From assembly GCA_964523295.1 (NCBI GenBank), contig CAZGAH010000014.1, positions 1 to 61,627 of the forward strand: DNA of 61,627 bases. Reading direction: 5' to 3'. The stretch is from CAZGAH01 sp964523295. GTDB taxonomy: Bacteria > Desulfobacterota > Desulfovibrionia > Desulfovibrionales > Desulfovibrionaceae. The position numbers and the translations under genes are program-made. This document shows, one piece after another, positions 52,585 through 61,627 of this stretch. Below the pieces are notes generated by a model. That model saw only the letters and a list, made by a program, of their open reading frames with translations. It was not told where the DNA came from and ran no database searches. Each line of letters begins with the position of its first letter. The stretch's first letter is position 1.

Positions 52585-53706
52585 ATGACTACACGACGCG
52601 ACTATTACGAGATACTCGGCGTTTCGCGAAGCGCCGATGAAGAAGAAGTCAAGCGGGCCTACCGGCGTCTGGCCTTACAGTACCATCCGGATCGCAATCC
52701 GGACGATCCCGACGCCGAACAGCGTTTCAAGGAGGCCGCCGAGGCCTACGATGTGCTGCGCGATCCCCAGAAGCGCAGCCGCTACGACCAGTTCGGATTC
52801 GACGGGCTCAACGCCAACGGGTTCCATGGCTTTTCCAGCACCGAGGACGTGTTCAGCTCGTTCAGCGAAATGTTCGGCGACTTTTTCCGCACCGGCTTCT
52901 CGGGCCGCGGCCGAGGTCCCAGGCCGCAGGCGGGCGACGATCTGCGCTACAATCTCGGCATAAGTTTTCGCGAGGCGGCGAGGGGTATCGAAACGGTGCT
53001 GAAGATACCCAAAGAGGTTGTCTGTTCGGACTGCAACGGCTCCGGCTCGGCGCCGGGCACGTCTCCGGAAACCTGTCGCCATTGCCAGGGCACGGGACAG
53101 ATACACCAGTCCCAGGGGTTTTTTCGTATTGCGGTCACCTGTCCGATCTGTCGCGGTCACGGCACGGTCATCACCAAGCCCTGTTCCGCCTGTCGTGGTC
53201 GGGGCGTGGTGGAACACGTCCGGGAGCTGTCCGTGCGGATTCCGGCCGGCGTGGACAGCGGGAACCGGCTGCGGCTGCGCGGGGAAGGGGATCCCGGCAA
53301 GTATGGCGGGCCTCCGGGCGATCTTTACGTCGTCGTGACCGTCGAGGAGGACAAGGTTTTTCGGCGTCAGGGGCAGGATATCGTCTACGCTACGGAAGTG
53401 TCTGTCGTCCAGGCCGCCCTGGGCGACAAGATTGACGTGCCGACGCTCGAGGACGAGCCGCTGGCCATGGAAATTCCCAAAGGCACGCAGGGCGGGGAGG
53501 TGTTCCGGCTCAAGGGCCAGGGCCTGCCGCACCTGGGGAGCGCGCACAAGGGGGATTTGCTCGTCGAAGTCAAGGTCAAGACGCCGACCGGCTTGAGCAA
53601 GCGGCAGGAGGAACTGCTGCGCGAATTCCAGAATCTGGAAGAGCAGAAATTCGGCAAACGGGTGAAAAATTTTTTCAAAAAGGCCGGCAAGGCCATGAGC
53701 GGGTAG
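52585..53706 (+). CDS. dnaJ: Chaperone DnaJ
   Basis: A 373-residue class A J-protein. The J domain (residues 5-68) has the H-P-D motif in Y-H-P-D-R-N. A Gly/Phe-rich part follows. Four zinc motifs are near 150-215: C-S-D-C-N-G-S-G, C-R-H-C-Q-G-T-G, C-P-I-C-R-G-H-G, C-S-A-C-R-G-R-G. A substrate-binding beta region and a basic tail complete it. It stimulates DnaK ATPase; dnaK is not adjacent. Confidence 0.97.
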   Translation: MTTRRDYYEILGVSRSADEEEVKRAYRRLALQYHPDRNPDDPDAEQRFKEAAEAYDVLRDPQKRSRYDQFGFDGLNANGFHGFSSTEDVFSSFSEMFGDFFRTGFSGRGRGPRPQAGDDLRYNLGISFREAARGIETVLKIPKEVVCSDCNGSGSAPGTSPETCRHCQGTGQIHQSQGFFRIAVTCPICRGHGTVITKPCSACRGRGVVEHVRELSVRIPAGVDSGNRLRLRGEGDPGKYGGPPGDLYVVVTVEEDKVFRRQGQDIVYATEVSVVQAALGDKIDVPTLEDEPLAMEIPKGTQGGEVFRLKGQGLPHLGSAHKGDLLVEVKVKTPTGLSKRQEELLREFQNLEEQKFGKRVKNFFKKAGKAMSG

Positions 53707-53709
53707 GGC

Positions 53710-54216
53710 GTGGACGAGAAACAGGTCGAATTCAGCCACATAGACGCCGCCGGGCGAGCGGTGATGGTCGACGTCGGCGCCAAGCCCGAGACCGGACGCC
53801 GGGCCGTTGCCGAGTGCCGGGTGATGCTCGCGGAGGCGACGTACTCGCTGCTCGCGAGCAAGGCCCTGCCCAAGGGCGACGTCCTGGCCGTGGCCCGCGT
53901 GGCCGGTATCCTGGCGGCGAAACGCACAGGCGAACTCATCCCCTTGTGCCATCCCCTGTTTCTCACGTGCGTCGATGTCGATTTTTTTCCCGATCCCACC
54001 CGGCATGTCATCCGGATTCAGGCGGAAGCCCGCACCAACGGCCCCACCGGCGTGGAAATGGAGGCTCTGGTTGCTGCCCAGATTGCGGCCCTGACGATCT
54101 ACGACATGTGCAAGGCCGTGCAGCGGGACATCCGCATCACGGACTGCCGGTTGCTGCACAAAAGCGGCGGCCGTAGCGGCACCTGGAATGCCGATGAGAA
54201 TCTGCCCGGACGTTGA
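53710..54216 (+). CDS. moaC: Cyclic pyranopterin monophosphate synthase MoaC
   Basis: A 168-residue enzyme of molybdopterin synthesis, acting after MoaA. The conserved K-R-T-G-E-L-I-P-L-C-H-P-L at about 77-89 and M-E-A-L-V-A at about 117-122, with the catalytic D-M-C-K-A near 136, are present. The start is a GTG at 53710, three bases after the dnaJ stop; the ribosome site is weak. No other moa genes lie nearby. Confidence 0.95.
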   Translation: MDEKQVEFSHIDAAGRAVMVDVGAKPETGRRAVAECRVMLAEATYSLLASKALPKGDVLAVARVAGILAAKRTGELIPLCHPLFLTCVDVDFFPDPTRHVIRIQAEARTNGPTGVEMEALVAAQIAALTIYDMCKAVQRDIRITDCRLLHKSGGRSGTWNADENLPGR

Positions 54217-54396
54217 GCCCGCAGAGAGCCGTTCGCCCCGTGCGGACGCGTCTTCCACTCTATCCCCGTTGCTGAAGCTCCGCTGTACCGCCCGCGTCGT
54301 TGTATTATAAAATGATTGGACAAGCGCCCGACGCCCGGTTAATTTCCGACTGTTTGTCACACTGTCGCCAAGCTTGTCGCGCAAGGAGAGACGCTC

Positions 54397-55638
54397 ATGC
54401 ACTTTTTTGACTACAGGGACGGCGTACTGCACGCCGAGGACGTCTCCATCGAATCGTTGGCCGATACCTACGGCACGCCGCTGTACATTTATTCCGCGGC
54501 CACCTTTCGTCGTCATTTCCAGGCCTTCGACACGGCGTTCGCCGATATCGAGCACCTTACCTGCTTCTCGGTCAAGGCCAATTCGAATATTCATGTGCTC
54601 AAACTGCTCGCCGGACTGGGTGCCGGTATGGACATCGTCTCCGGCGGCGAGCTGCATCGGGCCCTGTCCGCCGGCGTGGCACCCGAAAAAATCGTCTACT
54701 CCGGCGTGGGCAAGCGCCCGGATGAAATCCGCGCGGCCCTGGCTGCCGGAATACTCATGTTCAACGTGGAGTCGCTGCAGGAACTTGAGCTGATCGACGC
54801 CATCGCCAAATCCATGCAGCGTACGGCCCGCATCAGCCTGCGCATCAATCCTGACGTCGATCCCCAGACCCATCCCTACATTTCCACCGGGCTGAAAAAG
54901 AACAAGTTCGGCCTGGACATGGAGCAGGCCTTCAAGGCCTATGCGCTGGCCAGGACCCTGCCGAACGTGGAGCCCGTGGGCATCGACTGCCATATCGGAT
55001 CGCAGCTTACCAATATCGCCCCCTTTCTCGAGGCCCTCGAGCGCATCATCCGTTTTCATGAGCGGTTGCAGGCCGAGTTGGGCATCGTCATCCGCTATCT
55101 CGATCTGGGCGGCGGTCTCGGCATTACCTACAACGAGGAGGAGCCGCCGCACCCCGAGGAGTTCGGCAAGGCGCTCATCGACGTGCTCAAGGACCACCCC
55201 ATGACCATCATCCTCGAGCCCGGGCGCGTCATCGCCGGCAATGCCGGCGTCCTGGCGACGCGCGTCATCTATACCAAGGAAACGCCGAACAGGCAGTTCG
55301 TCATTGTCGACGCGGCCATGAATGACCTGATCCGACCTTCGCTCTACAATTCCTTCCACCGCATCGCCGAGGTCAGTCCGCGGGGGCGCGAGCTCATCAA
55401 CGTGGACGTTGTCGGGCCGATCTGCGAGTCCGGAGATTTTCTGGCTCGCGACCGGCTGCTGCCCCGCGTGCTTTCGGGCGAAACCCTGGTAGCCTTCTCG
55501 GCCGGGGCCTACGGTTTCACCATGAGCTCCCAGTATAACTCCCGGCCCCGGGCTGCCGAGATTCTGGTGGACGGCGCCTCGGTCACTGTGGCCCGACGCA
55601 GGGAGACCAACGAGGATCTCACCGCCCTGGAGCGCTGA
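54397..55638 (+). CDS. lysA: Diaminopimelate decarboxylase
   Basis: A 413-residue PLP enzyme making lysine from meso-diaminopimelate. The Schiff-base lysine lies in F-S-V-K-A-N-S-N near residue 60. G-L-G-A-G-M-D-I-V-S-G-G-E-L, H-I-G-S-Q-L, L-D-L-G-G-G-L-G and G-P-I-C-E-S-G-D-F-L-A near 345 complete the family pattern. AAGGAG lies eight bases before the ATG. A TATAAA at 54306-54311 may be its -10 box, but no good -35 is seen. Confidence 0.97.
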   Translation: MHFFDYRDGVLHAEDVSIESLADTYGTPLYIYSAATFRRHFQAFDTAFADIEHLTCFSVKANSNIHVLKLLAGLGAGMDIVSGGELHRALSAGVAPEKIVYSGVGKRPDEIRAALAAGILMFNVESLQELELIDAIAKSMQRTARISLRINPDVDPQTHPYISTGLKKNKFGLDMEQAFKAYALARTLPNVEPVGIDCHIGSQLTNIAPFLEALERIIRFHERLQAELGIVIRYLDLGGGLGITYNEEEPPHPEEFGKALIDVLKDHPMTIILEPGRVIAGNAGVLATRVIYTKETPNRQFVIVDAAMNDLIRPSLYNSFHRIAEVSPRGRELINVDVVGPICESGDFLARDRLLPRVLSGETLVAFSAGAYGFTMSSQYNSRPRAAEILVDGASVTVARRRETNEDLTALER

Positions 55639-55846
55639 TCCCGACCGGAGTCGGGCGAGCAGTTGCAGGCGACTGGAACCGCGTTGCTGTTCTCGTATGC
55701 AACCTGCGGTGTTTTGTCAGGCCTGGTTCCCGCCTGCGGGGGGAGCAGGTTGTCGACGGCGGCGGATAGGCGTATCTCTGTGGTCATGCCGGCAGCCGCG
55801 CGTTATTTTCCGCTGCCAGGCGTCCGTGCAGACCGGAGGCCGTTTC

Positions 55847-56968
55847 ATGCCCGATATCAGCCCGTCGCTACGCTTTCCCGAGGGCGTCGAATCACAGCCA
55901 ATACCCTCCGCCTCGACCAGCGCGCACCGGGCCTTCATCTACGCGCTCGCCCTGCCGGGCCTGGGGGAGATGTACGCCCAGGCCTGGATTCGCGGAACCC
56001 TGGCGCTGAGCCTGTTCATCGGCTTTTTTGCCTGGTGCTCCTGGCTGCTCTATGCCTGGACCGAGAGCATCTTCGGCGGTCCTGCCGTGCCTGGCGGGTT
56101 GGCCGGTTCGGGTTGGACCGCGTCCTTCGGGCTCTATTTCACCTGGCTCTGCTCGATGCTCTCCGCGGTCTACAGCGCGAGGAGTCTGCGCGTGCGCGAG
56201 GGATTGCCGCCGCAGCGCAGTCTGGGCTGGGCTATCGCCATGGCCTGGCTCTGCCCCGGCGCCGGACAGGTGTACGCCGGCGCGACGTTATTCGGGTGCG
56301 TGCTGTTTGTCGGCTACCTGGCGGCGAATCTGCTGATCATTCCCGCCTACGAGGCCTCCGGTCTGGCGGTCAAGGTGCTATTCACCGATGCCGGGGTCTT
56401 GTCCACGCCGATACTCATTCTCCCCACGCTGACAGAGATACAGCTCCGCCTGAAATACTGCTACGCCGCCCTGCTGCAGGATGGTATCACCTACGTGGCC
56501 ATTGCCGAGGCGACCTGCGCGCTGCGGAGCGACTGGCGCCGGCTTTTCGCCGAGGACCGGGCGACGACGATGCGCCAGACCGCCCCCGTGGCAAGCGCCG
56601 ATGATTTTATCCTGAGCCCTGCAGACGACAACTGCCCGGATCGGCGTGCGAGTGTCTCCGGGCAGCCGGATCTGCGCGCCCGGCCGTTTTTCCGGCGCAC
56701 GGAAGGCAGGTTTCTCGGGCTGGCGATCCTGGGCTGGCTATGCCCTGGCGCGGGGCAGCTGCTCCTGGGGCAGACGGTCCTGGGCTGGTCGCTGCTTGCC
56801 GCCTTTGCGGGTGGCAGGCTGCTCCTCGGTGCATTACTCGATGCGGCGTGGATCACCCCGGCCTTCGCTGACGCGCTGGCCTGGGCGCCCGTGCTGTTGC
56901 GCTTCTACGCCATGATCGACGCGCCGGTAAGGCTGGTGCGTCAGCCGGAAAGCGTACCCTTGGACTGA
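55847..56968 (+). CDS. Membrane protein with three TM2-like glycine-motif repeats
   Basis: A 373-residue membrane protein. Three segments repeat a P-G-x-G-x2-Y/L-x2 pattern followed by a hydrophobic helix: P-G-L-G-E-M-Y-A-Q (about 35-60), C-P-G-A-G-Q-V-Y-A-G (about 140-165) and C-P-G-A-G-Q-L-L-L-G (about 300-325). This recalls TM2-domain proteins, usually with one copy. A charged cytoplasmic linker of about 75 residues precedes the third. GGAGGC lies six bases before the ATG. It lies 26 nt upstream of the AsmA gene and is likely cotranscribed. Function unknown. Confidence 0.72.
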   Translation: MPDISPSLRFPEGVESQPIPSASTSAHRAFIYALALPGLGEMYAQAWIRGTLALSLFIGFFAWCSWLLYAWTESIFGGPAVPGGLAGSGWTASFGLYFTWLCSMLSAVYSARSLRVREGLPPQRSLGWAIAMAWLCPGAGQVYAGATLFGCVLFVGYLAANLLIIPAYEASGLAVKVLFTDAGVLSTPILILPTLTEIQLRLKYCYAALLQDGITYVAIAEATCALRSDWRRLFAEDRATTMRQTAPVASADDFILSPADDNCPDRRASVSGQPDLRARPFFRRTEGRFLGLAILGWLCPGAGQLLLGQTVLGWSLLAAFAGGRLLLGALLDAAWITPAFADALAWAPVLLRFYAMIDAPVRLVRQPESVPLD

Positions 56969-56994
56969 ACAGTTAGCGGACGAGACCTGCTGCC

Positions 56995-59900
56995 ATGTAC
57001 AAACGTCTGGCGTTCTTTGCCGGCCTGTTTTTCGCGCTCGCGCTCGCGCTGGTCATATCGGCCAGGCTGCTGCTCGATCCGCGTCACTACGTGCGCGAGA
57101 TCCAACGCCAGGCAGCGGCTCGCCTGGGAGTGGCTGTTTCTGTCGGCGGCGGGGCGGAGCTGACGGTCTTTCCCTCGCTGGGGTTGGTCCTGGAGGACGT
57201 GGCCATTGCCGCGCCCGAGGGCTTCGGCTCGGAGCCTCTGATCGTGGCGAAGGAGATGGAACTGCGGGTCGGGCTGCTGCCCCTGCTGCTGCGCCAGCAA
57301 TTGACCTTTGATAGCATCACGTTGAATCGTCCCGAGCTCCGGCTGCAACGCCTGGCCAGCGGACAGACCAGTTGGGATAAGATCGTTTCCCGGATGCAGG
57401 ATTCCACCACGGAGGCAAACGCCGAGGCCTGGCCAGTGCAGTTGCACGGCCTGGAAATGACCGACGGCGCCATCCGCTGGGCCGATGACGCTGTCGGAGA
57501 AGTGCTGGAATTTACGGAGATCGATCTGTCCGTGGGCGCCGGAACACTTTTCGACGCAGCGCTGTCCGGAACGATCGTCGACCCGCGACGCAAACTCCAC
57601 GCCCATGTCTCCCTGAAGGGAAACGGGCGTTACCTTGCCGATCCCTTCGATCTGGTCTTTCAGGACGCCATGTTCGAGATCGAGACCGCGCCCGACGCCC
57701 AGGAAGGATTCCCTACGGACGTCCGCCTCGCCGGCAGGATGGATGCCTCGCTCCGGGGCGGGGAAATCGTGATCAAGGAGTCCGAGCTGCGTATCGGCCA
57801 GCTGCGGGTGGTGCAGCTGCTGCTGCGCGGGAGCCGTCTGTTCACCCCGCAGGTCGAAGTGACAGGGAGCCTCGTCCTGGCCGGAGTCGATGCCGGGGCC
57901 ACGACGAAGTCTGGCGACGCGAAAACCTTGCAGGCTCTGCTGGCAACGCTCCAGGGCAAGGCCGACCTGCGTGTTACCGGGCAGGAAGTCCGGCTGGAGC
58001 ACATCGCGCTCGCCGCCGCAAACCTGGATATCGAGGGTCAGGCTGTCTACGCCTTCGAGGGCCGCGGCGCCGTGGACGCGTCGTTCACGCTCCCGCGCCT
58101 GAATATGGAAAAACTGCTCTCCGCGGAAACCTCCGCAGCCACGGCGCTACCGGATTGGCTGCTGCAATGGCCTGCCGACTGGCCCGAGATCACGCTTACG
58201 CTGGCAATCGCCGATCTGGCAGGGTGGTCTGCCAAGGCCAGGTCGGCAACCCTGCGTTTCCGGACTGGCTCGCCGGCGTTGCGGACGGAATTCGAGGCCA
58301 GCGAGTTTCTCGGCGGCAGCGTTGCCGCGGGCTGCGGACTTCGAGGCAAACGTCTGGAATGTACGCTCGCGTCGAAGCGGACGCAGCTAGACGCGCTTGC
58401 CGAATTGATTCCTGACCTTGCCTCGGGTTCGGGAACCGCGGACATCAACCTCGAGGTTGCCGCGCCGGTGGATTCCCTGAAAGATGTTCCCGCCAGGCTC
58501 GAGGCCAGCCTGACCGCGAGTCTGAACCAGCCCGGCTGCACCAGTGCAGCCAGGCCAGGGACAGAACCCTTGACAAGGACAGCCAAAAACAAGGCCAGGC
58601 CTGCCCCCGCGACAGCGCGCCCCGGCAAGTCCGATGCCGGCACGTCGATTCGCGCTGCAAGCGGCAGCGTGGCAATGACACTCGCGCCTGTCAGCGGGTC
58701 GGGCGGCAAGTCCGAACTGCTCTACGAGACCACGGGCACGCTCAAACTGGAAAAGCTTACGATCACCTCGTCGTCCTCGTCCGCGCGGACCACAGATACG
58801 GCGGACGTAACCCTGGCCCTGAAAGGCAAGACAGCGTTCGCCGCGGATCGTCCGGCCTTGCGCTCCCTGGATGCCGCGCAGCTGCAGATCGGGTACCAGG
58901 GCACGCATCTGACCTCGGCGCCGCTTTCGCTTCAGTTGCGCAGCGCCGGCGTATTCGACTTCGAGCGGGGCAGCCTGCGGCTCGCCAATGCGACGCTGAG
59001 CGGCGCGGGCGCCACGCTTGCGGGCAGTCTGAACGTCGAGGGCCTGTCCGGCGCCGCGTCCCCGCGGTTCAACGCAAGCGTCAAGGCGTCAACAACCTCG
59101 CTACGTGGCACGCTATCGCAGCTTGGGCTGAAGCCGCCGGTGACGCGGGATGCCACGCGCCTGGGCGCATGCTCGGCGAACGCACGACTGACGCTGGAGT
59201 CCGGACTGCTCAATTGTAATGATCTGAACGCCAGACTCGACGATACGAGCATACGCGGTTCGCTGACCGTGCAGTTGCCCGAAAAGGCTGGGCAGCAGCC
59301 GGGGTTTCATTATACGCTGACCGCCGACGGGCTCGACGCCGACAGCTACCGCCCTCCGCCAGAGTCGGCGCCGTCGAAACCGGAGGATTGGGATACCGCC
59401 CTGTTGCACGGCCTGCGGCTGGAGGGCACGCTCTCGGTCGCCCGGCTGACCTGGCTTTCCCTGAGGCTGAGCGCCGTACGCGCCACACTTGGCGCCCGCG
59501 GCGGGAACATCGCCCTGACGTCGATAACCGGCGAGGGCTACGGCGGTCGTCTCAATGGCACGCTACAGCTTGCCGTGCCGCAGCCGCAGGCGACGCCCGC
59601 GTTGTCGCTGTCGCTGGCGGCCGAGGACGTGCAGCTCGAGCCCCTGTTGCGCGACCTGGGCGGGGGCGAAGACATCGGCGGGAGGAGTCAGTTCTCCGCC
59701 ACGCTCGCGGGCTCGGGCCGCAACCGCCAGGCCATGCTGCGCACGCTGAACGGCAAGGCCTGGCTGGGCGCGAAGGACGGCTTTTACGTTTTTTCCACGA
59801 CCGACACCGTCGGCAAGCCCCTCCTGCCCGGCGACATGAGCTCATCGCTCAATTCGCCCCCGCCCCAGGCCGGGCCACAACGAACGCCGTATTCCGAGGC

Positions 59901-60225
59901 CAAGGCCACCTTAACGGTCGAAAAGGGCGTGATCCGGAACGACGATTTTCACGTCCAGGGTACGCTCATCCAGGCCAAAGGCTCCGGGTACGCCAATCTG
60001 CCTCAGTCGAGCATCGATTATACCATCCTGGTGCAGCTGATCGGCACGCCCACCTTGCCCTTCCGTATCGTCGGACCGCTTGACTCCCCGGACGTGACCA
60101 TGCGCGACGTCAACCTGCTCACCGACACCGCCGGCCGCCTCGGGGGCTCCGTGTTCGATATCGTCAAGGGCATTCTGACGCTGCCGGTCAAGGTGATCGA
60201 GTCGTTGGGACAGAAAGGACGATAA
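56995..60225 (+). CDS. AsmA-family protein
   Basis: A giant 1076-residue inner-membrane-anchored protein. One N-terminal helix (residues 5-24) is followed by an AsmA domain (F-P-S-L-G-L-V-L-E-D-V, W-D-K-I-V near 120) and a very long beta-rich periplasmic body. A C-terminal AsmA_2-like domain ends with V-Q-L-I-G-T-P-T-L-P near residue 1020. AsmA-like proteins probably form lipid-conducting grooves between inner and outer membrane, which fits the neighbouring envelope genes. The Lys/Thr/Ala-rich insert near residue 515-555 is unusual. The ribosome site is weak. Confidence 0.88.
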   Translation: MYKRLAFFAGLFFALALALVISARLLLDPRHYVREIQRQAAARLGVAVSVGGGAELTVFPSLGLVLEDVAIAAPEGFGSEPLIVAKEMELRVGLLPLLLRQQLTFDSITLNRPELRLQRLASGQTSWDKIVSRMQDSTTEANAEAWPVQLHGLEMTDGAIRWADDAVGEVLEFTEIDLSVGAGTLFDAALSGTIVDPRRKLHAHVSLKGNGRYLADPFDLVFQDAMFEIETAPDAQEGFPTDVRLAGRMDASLRGGEIVIKESELRIGQLRVVQLLLRGSRLFTPQVEVTGSLVLAGVDAGATTKSGDAKTLQALLATLQGKADLRVTGQEVRLEHIALAAANLDIEGQAVYAFEGRGAVDASFTLPRLNMEKLLSAETSAATALPDWLLQWPADWPEITLTLAIADLAGWSAKARSATLRFRTGSPALRTEFEASEFLGGSVAAGCGLRGKRLECTLASKRTQLDALAELIPDLASGSGTADINLEVAAPVDSLKDVPARLEASLTASLNQPGCTSAARPGTEPLTRTAKNKARPAPATARPGKSDAGTSIRAASGSVAMTLAPVSGSGGKSELLYETTGTLKLEKLTITSSSSSARTTDTADVTLALKGKTAFAADRPALRSLDAAQLQIGYQGTHLTSAPLSLQLRSAGVFDFERGSLRLANATLSGAGATLAGSLNVEGLSGAASPRFNASVKASTTSLRGTLSQLGLKPPVTRDATRLGACSANARLTLESGLLNCNDLNARLDDTSIRGSLTVQLPEKAGQQPGFHYTLTADGLDADSYRPPPESAPSKPEDWDTALLHGLRLEGTLSVARLTWLSLRLSAVRATLGARGGNIALTSITGEGYGGRLNGTLQLAVPQPQATPALSLSLAAEDVQLEPLLRDLGGGEDIGGRSQFSATLAGSGRNRQAMLRTLNGKAWLGAKDGFYVFSTTDTVGKPLLPGDMSSSLNSPPPQAGPQRTPYSEAKATLTVEKGVIRNDDFHVQGTLIQAKGSGYANLPQSSIDYTILVQLIGTPTLPFRIVGPLDSPDVTMRDVNLLTDTAGRLGGSVFDIVKGILTLPVKVIESLGQKGR

Positions 60226-60352
60226 ACGCGGCGAGCAGGCTGGTACGGGCAAAGCAACGCGTACGTCAGTGCGAGCGCTGAGGCAGTCGGCGTAAATACC
60301 TGCCGTGAGGCAGACGTGCGACGCGGCGGCGTGTCCGGGCGGTTCTCCCCGT
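60226..60352. other. Convergent intergenic region with a small hairpin
   Basis: CTGCC-GTGA-GGCAG at 60300-60313 could be a weak terminator. Nothing else is seen. Confidence 0.3.
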
Positions 60353-61498
60353 TCAGCTGTCCACGCCGAGGGAGTCGAAAAGGCTGTCTTTGGCTTCTTC
60401 AAAGGCGTCCAACTCATCAATCAGCTGCACCTCGAAACCGAGCACCGGTGCGTATTTCGTGAGCAGAAGCTCCAGGTCCTCCCGCTGCACCACTACGGCC
60501 TGGGGGATTTGGCCGATCTTCTCCATCGCGACGAAGAGCTGCTGCTGCACCGTTGCGTAGATGCTGGCGTCATGGTGCACGACTTCGCAGGCCAGAACCG
60601 GGCCGTGCTCGTCCACCACCATCACTGCCCGCGGGTAAAAAGGCCTGGGGCCTTCCATGATCGCGGCGGGAAAATAAAAGTAGTCCACTTCCAGAGCGGC
60701 AGAGCCCTTGCTGTATTTTTTGGCGAATCGCCGGATTTCCAGTTCGTCCACCCTGTGAGCAACGACAGCCCCGGCAGGCATTTCATACGGTATCGTCGAT
60801 TCTTCCCAAGCCCAGCTGTCGCCGGTGTTGACGGGCGTGAAGCAGCGCATCGTATCTTCATCAGGGAATAAATAGTCAGGATCCCCCTTTGCGTCCAAGG
60901 AGACGATTTGCATGACTTTGGGAAGCGCCAGACGCAGAAAGGCCGCCTGGTCGGCGTTCAATGGCCACGGTTCAAAGCCCGGCTCGTAACAGCGGAAGAT
61001 GGGGTATCCCTGCCGGCCACGGAATTTCAGCCCCAGCGCGGTGTATATCGCGCGATCCTCCGGCGTGACCAGGTCTTTGTCCTCGAAACTCAAGGTCAGA
61101 CACTTCTGACCGATATAGAGTTCAATGTCGTCGAGATATCCGTCCTGAATGTCAATGCAGCTTCGCAGTCCCTCATCGCCGAGGTAAATAGCAACGGACA
61201 GGTGTGTCCCAAACTCACCCATGATGACGCAATACCCGTTTTCCCGGGTTATCGGATCGACAAGGGCGAAAATGGCGTTTTCCGATATCCGTTTCCATGG
61301 CTCCATGGTCTTGATTCGCCGGGCAAGGGCGTAGAGTTCGGCCCAGTCCTGCATGGTTGGTGCCTTGCAATCGTCAGGGCGCGAGCGGGCGAGTTTTTTC
61401 TGCGCAACTGTGGGGCTGAGAGGACCGGTCGGAGACTCTTCCGGCAGTCGGGCATTTTTACGTGGTTGTTTTGTCTTCGGCACTGGCTCTGCTCTCAT
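60353..61498 (-). CDS. Uncharacterised protein, DUF6930/DUF7309-like
   Basis: A 381-residue cytoplasmic protein. The N-terminus is basic and disordered (residues 1-45). Then W-A-E-L-Y-A-L-A-R-R-I-K-T-M-E-P-W near 50 and G-E-F-G-T-H-L-S-V-A-I-Y-L-G-D-E-G-L near 93 resemble a recent DUF family. The C-terminal third has V-V-V-Q-R-E-D-L-E-L-L-L and an acidic tail. Starts at 61498 or, with AAGG upstream, 61354 are possible. It faces the AsmA gene. I cannot suggest a role. Confidence 0.65.
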   Translation of the reverse strand: MRAEPVPKTKQPRKNARLPEESPTGPLSPTVAQKKLARSRPDDCKAPTMQDWAELYALARRIKTMEPWKRISENAIFALVDPITRENGYCVIMGEFGTHLSVAIYLGDEGLRSCIDIQDGYLDDIELYIGQKCLTLSFEDKDLVTPEDRAIYTALGLKFRGRQGYPIFRCYEPGFEPWPLNADQAAFLRLALPKVMQIVSLDAKGDPDYLFPDEDTMRCFTPVNTGDSWAWEESTIPYEMPAGAVVAHRVDELEIRRFAKKYSKGSAALEVDYFYFPAAIMEGPRPFYPRAVMVVDEHGPVLACEVVHHDASIYATVQQQLFVAMEKIGQIPQAVVVQREDLELLLTKYAPVLGFEVQLIDELDAFEEAKDSLFDSLGVDS

Positions 61499-61627
61499 AC
61501 GGTTGCGGGTTATGGACGACGCGGACAACAGTGTCCATAAGGGCTCGCCTCGAAAAGTGCAACAGGGGGCGTCAGCCACAATCCACCGCCTCGAATCCGC
61601 GCACACCCCCAGCGAGTTTTTCAGGAT
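61499..61627. other. Right edge, nothing recognised
   Basis: Open to the window edge; no start, promoter or RNA is recognisable in this short remainder. Confidence 0.4.

Noticed and set aside
52675..55359. An 894-codon open frame antisense to dnaJ, moaC and lysA
   Set aside because: The sense strand holds three certain genes, and the antisense product is compositionally biased and unlike any family.
1..61627. CRISPR array or complete insertion sequence
   Set aside because: No evenly spaced repeats of 25-40 bases and no transposase with terminal inverted repeats were seen.

Overview
The window is about 61.6 kb of GC-rich bacterial chromosome, densely coding, from a draft assembly with three runs of exactly 10 Ns at 15239, 21746 and 49324. 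The gene content suggests a Gram-negative, motile deltaproteobacterium, most likely in or near Desulfovibrionales. The pointers are the block rpsB-tsf-pyrH-frr-uppS-cdsA-dxr-rseP-tsaB, the block ileS-lspA-PLDc_N-like-cpoB followed by a NIL-domain ferredoxin, a PilZ protein and CheZ, and a large set of sensor kinases. The lineage is inferred from family content and gene order. No rRNA, tRNA, CRISPR array or intact transposon was found.

Layout. Positions 1-1240 are a clearly AT-rich patch with a Mu F-like cysteine/histidine protein and a small membrane or exported protein cut by the left edge. The two overlap and both read on the minus strand. From 1.4 to 4 kb lie cheW, a TPR lipoprotein and a secreted DUF3859-like protein. 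From 4 to 14 kb lie an NtrY-type kinase, RecQ, and a minus-strand run: a ketoacyl-synthase-like protein without its catalytic cysteine, a four-EF-hand protein, a radical SAM protein, a CheY-like regulator and a GT-C-like membrane protein. From 14 to 22 kb there are three large kinases. One is translationally coupled to an FAD dehydrogenase, and the other two overlap as a pair. From 22 to 26 kb a Kef-type antiporter and a two-RCK potassium channel converge, in a segment bounded by an imperfect direct repeat.

From 27 to 34.8 kb is the translation, envelope and isoprenoid operon, with a candidate promoter, a structured rpsB leader and a 17-bp terminator-like hairpin at the end. From 35 to 43.3 kb are an AbrB-like regulator, an O-antigen-ligase-like protein and the long minus-strand ileS-to-cheZ operon. 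From 43.6 to 47.4 kb are a polytopic membrane protein, larB and a PilZ protein. From 47.5 to 52.3 kb is a Gld-type ABC exporter with its two usual auxiliary proteins. The right end holds rpoZ, dnaJ, moaC, lysA, a protein with three TM2-like repeats, a giant AsmA-family protein and an uncharacterised protein.

Three corrections matter to a reader. The MASE3 hybrid kinase is one gene, split only because the gap placeholder at 21746 has the wrong length. The NIL ferredoxin carries an apparent one-base deletion near 38783. The gap in the hybrid kinase at 15239 probably hides about 28 bases of its HAMP domain. The least explained features are the overlapping pair at the left edge, the cysteine-less ketoacyl synthase, the coupled kinase and FAD dehydrogenase, and five 9-base G/C tracts that all lie outside confident genes.
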